From Massilia sp. 9096 (GTDB lineage: Bacteria; Pseudomonadota; Gammaproteobacteria; Burkholderiales; Burkholderiaceae_D): DNA of 64,000 bases. The stretch is from positions 2,046,001 to 2,110,000 of the forward strand of contig NZ_JQNN01000001.1 of NCBI RefSeq assembly GCF_000745265.1. The letters are read 5' to 3'. A model generated the notes under the pieces. The model saw only the letters and a list, made by a program, of their open reading frames with translations. It was not told the origin of the DNA and made no database searches. Below, piece after piece: positions 1 through 8,383 of this stretch (within the stretch, counting starts at the first letter, position 1; the number at the start of each line of letters is the position of its first letter). Made by a program: the position numbers and the translations under genes.

Positions 1-768
1 CTGGAAGTGGAACAGATCGAGTTGCTTGCCGAGCTTGCGGTGGTCGCGCTTTTCGGCTTCCTCGAGCATGTGCAGGTACTGCTCCTGCTCTTCCTTCTTG
101 GCCCAGGCGGTGCCGTAGATACGCTGCAGCATCTCGTTCTTGGCGTCGCCGCGCCAGTAGGCGCCGGCCAGCTTCATCAGCTTGAACACTTTCAGCTTGC
201 CGGTCGACGGCACGTGCGGGCCGCGGCACAGGTCGGTAAAGCCGCCTTCCGAATACAGCGACACGTCCTCGCCCGCCGGGATCGAGGCGATGATCTCGGC
301 CTTGTAGTCTTCGCCGATCGACTTGAAGTAGGCCACGGCCTCGTCGCGCGGCAGCACCTTGCGGGTGACCGGCTCGTCCTTCTTGGCCAGCTCGGCCATT
401 TTCTTTTCGATCTTTTGCAGGTCTTCCGGCGTGAACGGGCGCTTGTACGAGAAGTCGTAATAGAAACCGTTGTCGATCGTCGGGCCGATCGTGACCTGGG
501 CTTCCGGGAACAGTTCCTTGACGGCGTAGGCCAGCAGGTGGGCGGTCGAGTGGCGGATCACGTCCAGGCCTTCGGGATCCTTGTCGGTGACGATCGCCAG
601 GTCGGCGTCGCTCTCGATCAGGAACGAGGTGTCGACCACCTTGCCGTCGACCTTGCCGGCCAGCGCCGCCTTGGCCAGGCTCGGGGCGATACTCTGCGCC
701 ACCTGGGCGACCGTGACCGGGCCTTCGAATTGACGGCTGGAGCCGTCGGGGAGCCGCACGTTCAGCAT
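1..768 (-). CDS. thrS: Threonyl-tRNA synthetase, N-terminal part (runs off the window)
   Basis: Charges tRNA-Thr with threonine in the cytoplasm. The visible 256 residues begin [15 protein letters not shown], a TGS domain typical of ThrS. The editing domain follows, with HSTAHLLA (HxxxH) near residue 73 and [10 protein letters not shown] near 180, which supply the metal-binding and editing residues that hydrolyse Ser-tRNA-Thr. The catalytic class II core and anticodon-binding domain lie beyond base 1. I chose the ATG at 768 because GGAG sits 6 bases upstream; an in-frame ATG at 780 would add four residues and has no ribosome site. A terminator and tRNA-Val lie upstream on the same strand. Confidence 0.96.
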   Translation of the reverse strand, partial: MLNVRLPDGSSRQFEGPVTVAQVAQSIAPSLAKAALAGKVDGKVVDTSFLIESDADLAIVTDKDPEGLDVIRHSTAHLLAYAVKELFPEAQVTIGPTIDNGFYYDFSYKRPFTPEDLQKIEKKMAELAKKDEPVTRKVLPRDEAVAYFKSIGEDYKAEIIASIPAGEDVSLYSEGGFTDLCRGPHVPSTGKLKVFKLMKLAGAYWRGDAKNEMLQRIYGTAWAKKEEQEQYLHMLEEAEKRDHRKLGKQLDLFHFQ

Positions 769-838
769 ATTGATCTCCATGTCGGCGTGTTCTTCGCCAG
801 TGAGTATTAAAAAAATTGAAATATAAAGAGTCGGGACG

Positions 839-866
839 AAAAAAAACGCGCACCAGGCGCGTTTCT
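839..866 (-). terminator. Intrinsic terminator after tRNA-Val
   Basis: On the minus strand AAACGCGC, a short loop and GCGCGTTT are followed by a run of eight T. It lies between tRNA-Val and thrS, so it should end the tRNA transcript before thrS. Confidence 0.75.
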
Positions 867-995
867 TTCAGTGTTGTCGATCGATTGTTTACGACAAAAG
901 CACACCGTACCGCGTCTAGCGATTCCCCCACAACATCGTTGTAGTTCGCGGTGTCATAACCGTACTGTGCCTTTCTCGCTCTTACAAAAGTATTC

Positions 996-1072
996 TGGTG
1001 GGCGGTGCAGAATTCGAATCTGCGACCCCTTGGATGTCGACCAAGTATTCTAACCAGCTGAACTAACCGCCC
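996..1072 (-). tRNA. tRNA-Val (anticodon GAC), CCA encoded
   Basis: The minus strand folds as a complete 77-base tRNA. The acceptor stem is GGGCGGT/ACCGCCC, the D arm GTTC/GAAT, the anticodon stem CTTGG/CCAAG, the T arm GCAGA-TTCGAAT-TCTGC, the discriminator A, and CCA is encoded. The seven-base anticodon loop reads T C G A C A T, so positions 34-36 are GAC (Val). Position 33, nearly always U, reads C here. Confidence 0.9.
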
Positions 1073-1211
1073 GTGTCCGAACATTATAGTGAGTTGGCGC
1101 CGCTTATGCAAGGCACGTCCGTGTTCCGCCGTGGAATCAGGTGCATGTTCATAAAGTCAGCAAAATCAGACAATAGAATCGGAAAATTCAGCAATAAAAT
1201 AATTTCCTCAG

Positions 1212-1217
1212 TATAAT
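1212..1217 (+). promoter_or_regulatory. Candidate -10 box for the EAL gene
   Basis: A perfect TATAAT lies 24 bases before the ATG at 1242 in an AT-rich leader that contrasts with the GC-rich surroundings. The best -35 candidate (TTCAGC at 1187) is weak and 19 bases away, so only the -10 is reasonably supported. Confidence 0.4.
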
Positions 1218-1241
1218 CAACAAAAACAATCCAGCCTACCC

Positions 1242-3917
1242 ATGAAGATCGCGCGCCTCGTCATACTCGGACAGTTCGCCGTCCCCACCTTCCCGCTCGC
1301 CGCGGGCGCACTGCTGCTGGCCAGCGCGACGCTCATGCTGTCGCGCTGGCTGCTCGGACTGGACGTCAGCCCGCCCGCGCCCCTGCACGGCGCCCAGATG
1401 CAGATGAAGGCGAATGCCGCTTTCGGCTTCGCCTGCCTGGCCTTGGGGCTGGTGCTGCTGGCGCGCCGCACGGCGCCGGCGTTGCCCATCGTGTTCGCGC
1501 TCGCCGCCGTGGCCGGCTTGACCGGCGCCCTGACCGGGGCCGAATATCTGTTCGACCGGAATCTCGGCATCGATTGCCTGCTGGCCGCCGACCCCGGCGC
1601 GATGGGTCCGCCCGGCCGCATGGCGCCGCTGGCCGCGCTCACGCTGGTGCTCGCGGGCGCCGCCCTGGCCTGCGCCAACGGCGGCGTGCGCCGTTTCGTG
1701 ATCGCGTCGCAAGCGCTGGCGATCGCCTTCGGCAGCGCCGGCATGGCCACCCTGCTCGGCTACCTGTACGGCGCGCCGCGCATGCTGTTCCACGCCTACG
1801 AGCCGATGGCGCTCAGCACCGCCATCGTCACGCTGCTGCTGGCGCTGGCCATCCTCGGCCTGCATCCGCACGCCGGCGTGGCCGCGCCGATCTGCAGCGG
1901 CACCGTGGCGGCCAGGATGGGCCGGCGCATGCTGCTGTCGGTGTCGATCACGATGCCGCTGTTCGCCTGGATCCGCCTGCGCGGCGAAGCCATGCACCTG
2001 TACAGCACCGAATTCGGCGTCAGCCTGGTCGTCACCTGCTCGCTGCTGCTGATGATGGCGCTGATCGTGGCGCACACGGCGATCACCAACCGCGCCGAAA
2101 CCCGCATCCATTACCTGAACCGCGTGTATTCGGTCCTCAGCGAAGTCAACGCGCTGGTGGCGCACGTCGATGACCGCGCCGCCCTCTTCGAGGAAGCCAG
2201 CCGGATCGCGGTCGAGCGCGGCGGCTTTCCGCGCGCCTGGTTCGGCGTGCTCGACGCCCGCGGCGAGGCGATCGAGCTGGTGGCCGGCATCAATGCGGCG
2301 CCGGACGCCGCGCTGCTCCAGCGCCTGTCGCTGTACCCGGCCAACGGCCGCCCCGGGCCGATCGCGCGCGCGTTCGGCTGCGCCCGTCCGATCGTGTCGA
2401 ACGACGTCTCGCGCGAGCTGGACGACCCCTCCCACGCCGACATGCTGGCCCAGGGCATCCGCTCCTACGCGGTCTTCCCGCTGATCCTGGACGGCAAGGT
2501 CATCGGCATCTTCAAGCTGCATGCCGAGGTGCCGAACTTCTTCCACGCCGAAGAGCTGCGCCTGCTGAACGAACTGGTGGGCGACATCGTGTTCGCCATC
2601 CGCCACCTCGAGCAGCGCCGCCAGCTCGACTACCTGGCCTACTTCGACGCCCTGACCGGCCTGGCGCACCCGCGCCTGCTCGAGCAGCGCCTGAACCAGG
2701 CCATCGCCCAGTCGCGCCGCCGCGGCGAAGGATTGGCGCTGGCCGTTCTCGACCTGGCCGCGTTCAAGCAGATCAACGACGCCTTCGGGCGCGCGGTCGG
2801 CGACGACGCCCTGAAGCAGTTCGCGCGCCGCCTGTCCGAGGCCGCCGGCGAGGACCAGTGCGCGCGTCTCGGCTCGAACCTGTTCGCGCTGACGATGCCG
2901 GGGCTGGCGCTCGAGACCGAAGCCGCGGCCGCCTACGAACGCATCGCCGAACACTGCTTCGGGCGCGAGTTCGAGGCCATCGGCCAGCGGTTCGCCCTGT
3001 CGGCGTTCGGCGGCATCGCCATGCTGCACGATGACGACGCCAAGACCATGCTGGCCAACGCCGAGACGGCGCTCGAGCGCGCGCGCGCGCTGGGCCAGCG
3101 CTGCCGCTTCCACGACGACGACGGCGACGCGCGCGTGGCCGAGCGCATCAAGCTGCACTACCAGCTGGCGCAGGGCCTGGAGCGCGCCGAGTTCGCGCTG
3201 CACTACCAGGCCAAGATCGACGCACGCAGCGGCGAGATCAGCGGCGTCGAAGCGCTGCTGCGCTGGCACAATGCCGAGCTCGGCAGCGTCTCGCCGGCCC
3301 GGTTCATCCCGGTGCTCGAGGAAACCGGCTTGATCGACAAGGTCGGCGACTGGGTGCTGCGCCAGGCCGCCGCCGCCAGCCGCCACCTGCGCCAGAGCGA
3401 CCCGGCGCTGCGCATCGCGGTCAACGTCAGCGCCGCCCAGCTGCTGCGCCCCGACTTCGTCGCGCGCGTGCGCGCCGCGCTCGGACCCGACCCGACCGAG
3501 GCAGGCATCGACCTCGAGCTGACCGAATCGCTGCTGATGACCGACATCGACGGCGCCATCGACAAGCTGCGCCAGCTGCGTGCGCTCGGCCTGCGCATCG
3601 CCCTCGACGACTTCGGCACCGGCTACTCGTCGATGGCTTACCTGGCGCGCCTGCCGCTGGACTACCTGAAGATCGACCGCGCCTTCGTCACCGGCTTGCC
3701 GGACGACCCCGAGAGCCGCACCATCATCTCGAGCATGATCAGCCTGGGCCACGCGCTCGGCCTGAAGATCATTGCCGAGGGCGTCGAGACCGGCGACCAG
3801 GCCGGCCTGCTGACCGCGCTCGGCTGCGACCAGCTGCAGGGCTTTTATTTCGCCCGGCCGGAGCCGCGCGCCGCCCTGGAAGAGCGCCTGCGCGCGCACG
3901 AGCACGCGCTGGTGTAA
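1242..3917 (+). CDS. Membrane-bound GAF-GGDEF(degenerate)-EAL protein, predicted c-di-GMP phosphodiesterase
   Basis: An 891-residue protein predicted to hydrolyse c-di-GMP at the inner membrane. About seven or eight hydrophobic segments fill residues 1-290. A GAF-type sensory domain covers roughly 300-460 and a GGDEF-fold domain roughly 465-620. The signature of that domain reads GSNLF instead of GGDEF, so cyclase activity is not expected. The EAL domain (about 635-885) keeps its catalytic residues: EALLRW, the N of NVS, the E of ELTES, DDFGTGYSS, KIDRAF and AEGVET. Hence a phosphodiesterase controlled by the membrane or GAF input is the likeliest role. The gene stands alone, with its own AT-rich leader. 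Confidence 0.88.
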   Translation: MKIARLVILGQFAVPTFPLAAGALLLASATLMLSRWLLGLDVSPPAPLHGAQMQMKANAAFGFACLALGLVLLARRTAPALPIVFALAAVAGLTGALTGAEYLFDRNLGIDCLLAADPGAMGPPGRMAPLAALTLVLAGAALACANGGVRRFVIASQALAIAFGSAGMATLLGYLYGAPRMLFHAYEPMALSTAIVTLLLALAILGLHPHAGVAAPICSGTVAARMGRRMLLSVSITMPLFAWIRLRGEAMHLYSTEFGVSLVVTCSLLLMMALIVAHTAITNRAETRIHYLNRVYSVLSEVNALVAHVDDRAALFEEASRIAVERGGFPRAWFGVLDARGEAIELVAGINAAPDAALLQRLSLYPANGRPGPIARAFGCARPIVSNDVSRELDDPSHADMLAQGIRSYAVFPLILDGKVIGIFKLHAEVPNFFHAEELRLLNELVGDIVFAIRHLEQRRQLDYLAYFDALTGLAHPRLLEQRLNQAIAQSRRRGEGLALAVLDLAAFKQINDAFGRAVGDDALKQFARRLSEAAGEDQCARLGSNLFALTMPGLALETEAAAAYERIAEHCFGREFEAIGQRFALSAFGGIAMLHDDDAKTMLANAETALERARALGQRCRFHDDDGDARVAERIKLHYQLAQGLERAEFALHYQAKIDARSGEISGVEALLRWHNAELGSVSPARFIPVLEETGLIDKVGDWVLRQAAAASRHLRQSDPALRIAVNVSAAQLLRPDFVARVRAALGPDPTEAGIDLELTESLLMTDIDGAIDKLRQLRALGLRIALDDFGTGYSSMAYLARLPLDYLKIDRAFVTGLPDDPESRTIISSMISLGHALGLKIIAEGVETGDQAGLLTALGCDQLQGFYFARPEPRAALEERLRAHEHALV

Positions 3918-4001
3918 GGCGCCGCCGTCCACGACGAGGGCGGCGACGGCGGCGGCGAATTCAAGTACACTTCGGCGCTGCACGTTTTACGACCATCCGC
4001 C

Positions 4002-4934
4002 ATGCCTGAACCGACCTCGCCTTCCGCCCACCTGCACGCCCACCTCGACGGTGACGCCCGCCACGCCCACACGATCGAAGGCCGCAGCCAGAAGGCGATG
4101 GGGATCGCGCTGGCGCTGGTGCTGGTGTTCGCGGCGATCGAGGCGGTCACCGGGGTGACCTCGAACTCGCTGGCGCTGATTTCCGACGCCGGCCACATGC
4201 TGACCGACGCCGCCGCCCTCGGCCTGGCCCTGATGGCCCAGCTGATCGCGCGCCGGCCGCCCTCGAGCCAGCATTCGTTCGGCTTCGTGCGCGCCGAGGC
4301 GCTGGCGGCCTTCGTCAACAGCCTGGCGATGCTGCTGCTGGTGTGCTGGATCGTGTACGAGGCCGCGCACCGCCTGCTGCATCCGCAGCCGGTGGCCGGC
4401 GCCACCGTGTTCATCGTGGCCGGCATCGGCCTGTGCATCAACCTGCTCACCGCCTGGGTGCTGTCGCGCGACGAGCAGAGCATCAACACCCGCGCCGCGC
4501 TGGTCAACGTGCTGGGCGACCTGCTCGGCTCGGTGGCGGCGATCGCGGCCGGCGCCATCATCTACTACACCGGCTGGCTGCGCATCGACCCGATCCTGTC
4601 GATCTTCGTGTCGCTGCTGATCCTGAAGTCGACCTTCGGCATCCTGCGCGAGTCCTACCACTTCCTGATGGAAGGCGTGCCGCACCACGTCGACTACCTG
4701 CAGGTCGGCGCGGACCTGGCCGCGATCGACGGCGTGCATTCGGTGCACGACCTGCACGTGTGGGACATGTCGCCGGGCGAGCCGGCGCTGATCGGCCACC
4801 TCGAGATCGAGGAGATGGGCGCCTGGCCGGAGGTGCTGCGCGCCGTGAAGGCGATGCTGCTGGCCAGGCACGGCATCGACCACGTGACGCTGCAGCCGGA
4901 ACCCTACGGCGGCCAGCGCGACCTGCACTGCTGA
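4002..4934 (+). CDS. Cation diffusion facilitator (CzcD/ZitB-like metal exporter)
   Basis: A 310-residue inner-membrane antiporter that exports divalent metal in exchange for protons. The N-terminus is rich in histidine (HLHAHLDGDARHAH). Six transmembrane segments follow, then a cytoplasmic C-terminal domain with HDLHVWDM. The TM2 metal site is intact: SDAGHMLTD with D62, H65 and D69. In TM5 the usual HxxxD (HVLGD) reads NVLGD, with Asn at residue 169 and Asp at 173, so one metal ligand is changed. Zinc or cobalt export is the family role, but the Asn makes the metal uncertain. No regulator gene lies beside it. Confidence 0.9.
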   Translation: MPEPTSPSAHLHAHLDGDARHAHTIEGRSQKAMGIALALVLVFAAIEAVTGVTSNSLALISDAGHMLTDAAALGLALMAQLIARRPPSSQHSFGFVRAEALAAFVNSLAMLLLVCWIVYEAAHRLLHPQPVAGATVFIVAGIGLCINLLTAWVLSRDEQSINTRAALVNVLGDLLGSVAAIAAGAIIYYTGWLRIDPILSIFVSLLILKSTFGILRESYHFLMEGVPHHVDYLQVGADLAAIDGVHSVHDLHVWDMSPGEPALIGHLEIEEMGAWPEVLRAVKAMLLARHGIDHVTLQPEPYGGQRDLHC

Positions 4935-5035
4935 TCCTGCAGCTACGATTTACAGCTGAGTGTAAGCCTGCTCCCACCTGCCCGCGGCGCGCGCGCCGAT
5001 AGGCCGTCCATACGGCGCTTGCCGATAATCGGATC

Positions 5036-6058
5036 ATGCCTATCCAAGACCACGTGTACGACACCCTCATCATCGGCGGCGGCCCTGCCGGCCTGACCGC
5101 CGGCATCTACCTGCGCCGTTTTACCCGCAACGTCGCCCTGGTCGACAAGGGTCACAGCCGGCTGCGCCTGATCCCGGTCTCGCACAACTACCCCGGCTTT
5201 CCGGACGGCGTGCCCGGCCACACCTTGCTGGGCAACCTGACCGTGCAGCTGGAACGCTACGGCGGCCAGGTGCTCGCCGGCGAGATCGTCGCGCTGCGCA
5301 TCGAGGACGGCCTGTTCGTCGCCGACTACCGGCCCAATCTCGAGCCCGAACTCGACGGCGGCGCGGAAGGTGCGGCGGGCGCCGCGCCGGTTGCCGAGCC
5401 GATGCGGATCCGCGCCCTCACCGTGCTGCTGGCCACCGGCGTGGCCGACATCGGCTTGCCGATCGAGAGCTGGCGCGAGGCGATCGCCTACGGCTCGGTG
5501 CGCCTGTGCCCGGTGTGCGACGGCTTCGACGTGATGGACAAACGCATCGCCGTGGCGACCTCGGACACCAATCCGGTCGGGCACGCGATGTTCATGCGCA
5601 GCTTCAGTTCGGACGTCACGCTGTTCGAGCGCAGCGCGCCGTCGGCCTTGAGCGACGAAGACCGGCGCCGCCTGGACGCCGCCGGCGTGCGCGTCATCGA
5701 TTCGCCGCTGGTCTCGGTGACGCTGGACGCGTCGATGAAGCCGGTGCTGCACACCGCCGACGGCGAGGACCATTCGGCCGACACGTTTTATCCGATGCTG
5801 GGCGAAAAGGCGCGCTCGAACCTGGCGGTCGAGCTGGGCGCCAAGACCGCGCACTGCGACGAGATCGTGGTCGACGACCATTACGCCACCAGCGTGCCCG
5901 GCCTGTACGCGATCGGCGACGTCACGGTCGGCCTGAACCAGATCGCGGTGGCCACCGGCGGCGCCGCCAAGGCGGCGGTGCGCATCCACAACCAGCTGCC
6001 GCCGGCGCTGCGCCAGGTGCCGGTTCGCCCCGGCCAGGCCGCCTGGACCGCATCCTGA
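5036..6058 (+). CDS. Thioredoxin reductase-like NAD(P)/FAD oxidoreductase
   Basis: A 340-residue flavoprotein of the TrxB fold. It has an N-terminal FAD-binding glycine motif IIGGGPAGLTAG at about residues 12-23, a CPVC pair near 160 followed by DGFD as in thioredoxin reductases, and a C-terminal FAD motif YAIGDVTVGLNQIAVA. The CxxC should pass electrons from NAD(P)H via FAD to a disulfide substrate. The second nucleotide-binding stretch (IAVATSDTNPVGHA) departs from the normal GxGxxA, so the pyridine-nucleotide preference cannot be read. It is not the housekeeping TrxB in length or sequence. The physiological substrate is unknown. Confidence 0.8.
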   Translation: MPIQDHVYDTLIIGGGPAGLTAGIYLRRFTRNVALVDKGHSRLRLIPVSHNYPGFPDGVPGHTLLGNLTVQLERYGGQVLAGEIVALRIEDGLFVADYRPNLEPELDGGAEGAAGAAPVAEPMRIRALTVLLATGVADIGLPIESWREAIAYGSVRLCPVCDGFDVMDKRIAVATSDTNPVGHAMFMRSFSSDVTLFERSAPSALSDEDRRRLDAAGVRVIDSPLVSVTLDASMKPVLHTADGEDHSADTFYPMLGEKARSNLAVELGAKTAHCDEIVVDDHYATSVPGLYAIGDVTVGLNQIAVATGGAAKAAVRIHNQLPPALRQVPVRPGQAAWTAS

Positions 6059-6189
6059 CGCCGCAGTCCTGAAGCGCCCCGGCGCCGTCTCAGCCCTGCC
6101 GGGTCCTCCTCGGAAGCAATTCGCGCATGATCCGGGGCAGGAACAACCGGTCGATTTCGACCTGCCGGCCGCGCGACCGGCATTCAGGA

Positions 6190-6209
6190 CGCGTCGATGC
6201 GTCGACGCG
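6190..6209. terminator. Hairpin between convergent genes
   Basis: CGCGTCGA, loop TGCG and TCGACGCG make a perfect 8-base stem in the 182-base gap between the TrxR-like gene and the converging small gene. There is no T tract, so terminator function is inferred from position only. Confidence 0.35.
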
Positions 6210-6240
6210 CCGCCGCCTTGCCGCGCCTGGCCAGCCGGGA

Positions 6241-6636
6241 TCAGCTGTCGCCGCGCTCCATGCCGGCGCCTTCCGACGAATTCACGCCATAGCGGCCATC
6301 CTCGGCCGGGGTGCCGGGCACGCCGCCCTGGGCCGGCGCGTCCTGGCTGGCCTGCTGGTTGCGGCTGGCCTCGATCTGGCTGGCGACGCCGCCCGGGATC
6401 TCGTCACGCTCCTTGCCGGCGATGCTGCCGGCGCCGCTCTGCGGGGCGCCCGGCGCGTTCACCATGCTCTCGGGCGAGGCGTGGGCGAAATTGCTCTGGA
6501 TGCCGCTGGTGGCTTGGCGGCTGCCCTGCTGGTTGCCGCTTTGGTCAGCACTTCGCTGGTTGCTGGCCTCATCCATGGTGAAGCCGACGCCGCCCTGGTC
6601 CGGCACGTTCTGTGCGCCATCTTTATTTCCACTCAT
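6241..6636 (-). CDS. Small hydrophilic, probably disordered protein, unknown function
   Basis: A 131-residue protein beginning MSGNKDGAQNVPDQGG. It is rich in Gly, Ser, Gln, Asn and Ala, nearly free of large hydrophobic residues, and has no Cys or Trp. It has no signal peptide and no membrane segment. The composition suggests a disordered, possibly stress-related protein, but I do not recognise a family. A strong AAGGAG precedes two adjacent ATGs, and the second (6636) has the better spacing of 6 bases. It lies 89 bases after the upstream lipoprotein gene on the same strand. Confidence 0.75.
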   Translation of the reverse strand: MSGNKDGAQNVPDQGGVGFTMDEASNQRSADQSGNQQGSRQATSGIQSNFAHASPESMVNAPGAPQSGAGSIAGKERDEIPGGVASQIEASRNQQASQDAPAQGGVPGTPAEDGRYGVNSSEGAGMERGDS

Positions 6637-6725
6637 CATTTTCTCCTTGTGATGGATAACAGTACTTCGATGGTAGCGTCCCAGCGCGCGCCACCAATAG
6701 GAGCACGGATGGCAGCCCTGTAGGA

Positions 6726-7403
6726 CTACTCGCCCACCAGCGCGCGGCGGCGCCGGATCTGCTCGGCAGCAGCGACGTCGCCGGCGGCCTGGGCGCGCTG
6801 CTCCTGCACGCCGAGCCAGGCCAGCAGCGGACGGCGCCAGCCCTGCGCCGATGCGGTGTCGACCGCGGCCGCGATGTCGCCCGGTACGATGCGCCCGGCC
6901 TTGAGCAAGGCGCCGGCCGCGGCCAGGCGCGCCAGCGGATCGGCGACGCCGGCCAGGCTGCCGCTGGCCACCACGCTGCGGTGCTGCTCGGGCAGCAGGC
7001 TGGCGTCCAGCCCTTGCCAGCGCCCGTCCAGGTAGGCCGCGTAGGCGCGCTGGGCGGCGGTGGCGTCGCCGGCGAGCGCGGCATAGCCGGGGCAATCGTA
7101 GTCGAGCGCGGCGACCCGGGCCGCGCAGCGCACCAGCTCGGCCTGGGCGACCAGGTCGAAGCGGCCGGTGGCGGCGGTGGCGCGGCGCGCGCGCGCGAAC
7201 TCGGCGTCAGCGGCGAGCGTGTCGCCGTGCAGCCAGGCATCCATGAAACCGTCCAGGCTGCTTCTGGCATCGGGCTGCCAGCTCGGGACCGGCGGCTTGC
7301 TGGCGCAGGCGCACAGCAGCGCTGCGGTGCAGGCGGCGGCCAGCCAGGCGCGGGCGGGCGCATGCGTACGCGCGGGTGCGCGCGTGGGCGAGAGTCGGGT
7401 CAT
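6726..7403 (-). CDS. Putative lipoprotein, third gene of an MCE transport operon
   Basis: A 225-residue protein with a signal peptide ending in the lipobox LCAC. The rest is an Ala-rich, mostly helical domain with residues such as YDCPGYAAL near 105 and YAAYLDGRWQG near 123. No family is recognised; it does not resemble the usual auxiliary lipoproteins of MCE systems (PqiC-like), although it sits where one would be expected. The ATG at 7403 overlaps the stop of the MCE gene (ATGA), so translation is coupled. A role in the same envelope lipid system is inferred from that coupling only. Confidence 0.7.
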   Translation of the reverse strand: MTRLSPTRAPARTHAPARAWLAAACTAALLCACASKPPVPSWQPDARSSLDGFMDAWLHGDTLAADAEFARARRATAATGRFDLVAQAELVRCAARVAALDYDCPGYAALAGDATAAQRAYAAYLDGRWQGLDASLLPEQHRSVVASGSLAGVADPLARLAAAGALLKAGRIVPGDIAAAVDTASAQGWRRPLLAWLGVQEQRAQAAGDVAAAEQIRRRRALVGE

Positions 7404-8365
7404 GGCAGCTTGATCTCCGTGTCCTGCTTGAACGGCCACTTGCGGTTGATTTCGTCGACCAGGCGGTTCACCTTGCGCAGGCTGGCGTCGACCTCGCCGC
7501 GCAACCGGCCCAGGTCGGCGGTCGCGCCGCGCGCGTTGGCGCCCACCGCCTGGGCCTCGGCCAGCACGCCGTCGACCTTTTGCAGCGTGCCGCGCGCATC
7601 GCTCAGCAAGCCGTGCAATTCCCGGACCGAGGCCTGGGCGTCGTCCATCACGCCGTTGCGGCCGAACACGCGGCGGTCGGTCTTGGCCAGCAAGGCGTCG
7701 ACGTGGTCCAGCGTCTGCAGCAGCTTGTGCGCCTGCTCGTCGCCGCCGAGCGCGGTGCCGAGCACGCCGTAGCGGCCGTTCAGCTTGCCCGTGAGGGTCT
7801 CGACGTTGGCCAGGCTGTTGCCGATGTGCGAGTCGGCGCGGGTCATGGTCTCGAGGTTTTCCAGCAGCGTGCGCGCCGTGGTCAACAGGCGCGGAATCTC
7901 GGCGCTGGCGTCGCCGCGCAGGACCGGACGGCGCACGCCGTCGGGCAGCGGCGGATCGGACAGCACGCCGCTGTAGGCGCGCAGGCGGGTTTCGCCGACC
8001 ACGCTGCGCTCGAGCGTGTACACGCTGGTGGTGCGCAGCCAGCGGGCGTCGGCCTTCGGGATGTCGACCACGATGCCGACCTTGCCGTCGGCGGTCAGCT
8101 CGACCTGGCGCACGCGCCCGATCGGAAAGCCGGCGAAGGTCATGTCCATGCCCGGGATCACGCCTTCGGAATCCTCGGCGACCAGGGTCAGGCGCTGGGT
8201 CTGCTCGAACACGCCGCGCGCATACATCACGTACAGCACGAAGGCGACGATCAGCGCGCCGATCCCGATCAGGAGCAGCAGTGCCTTGGCTTCGACGTGG
8301 CGCGGCTCGTCGGGTCGCGGGTTCATTTCCTCGGGGCGCAGCGGGTCGGGCGGGGTATCGGGCAT
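7400..8365 (-). CDS. MlaD/MCE-domain protein of a lipid transport system
   Basis: A 321-residue periplasmic protein anchored by one N-terminal membrane helix (residues 27-49). The MCE domain follows, with the typical GVIPGMDMTFAGFPIGRVRQVEL at roughly 69-91. The C-terminal half is a long helical coiled-coil-like region, as in MCE proteins that form a barrel across the periplasm. MlaD-like proteins carry phospholipids or other lipids between membranes. It lies 18 bases after the permease gene and overlaps the downstream lipoprotein gene by ATGA. No dedicated ATPase gene is in the operon. Confidence 0.88.
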   Translation of the reverse strand: MPDTPPDPLRPEEMNPRPDEPRHVEAKALLLLIGIGALIVAFVLYVMYARGVFEQTQRLTLVAEDSEGVIPGMDMTFAGFPIGRVRQVELTADGKVGIVVDIPKADARWLRTTSVYTLERSVVGETRLRAYSGVLSDPPLPDGVRRPVLRGDASAEIPRLLTTARTLLENLETMTRADSHIGNSLANVETLTGKLNGRYGVLGTALGGDEQAHKLLQTLDHVDALLAKTDRRVFGRNGVMDDAQASVRELHGLLSDARGTLQKVDGVLAEAQAVGANARGATADLGRLRGEVDASLRKVNRLVDEINRKWPFKQDTEIKLP

Positions 8366-8383
8366 GCGGGATTCCTTCTCAAA

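Noticed and set aside
871..1053. Small open frame overlapping tRNA-Val
   Set aside because: It overlaps the tRNA and has no ribosome site or family similarity.
1236..3983. Very long open frame antisense to the EAL gene
   Set aside because: It is Arg/Ala/Gln/His-rich with no domain, and the opposite strand codes for a clear EAL protein. High GC leaves such antisense frames open.
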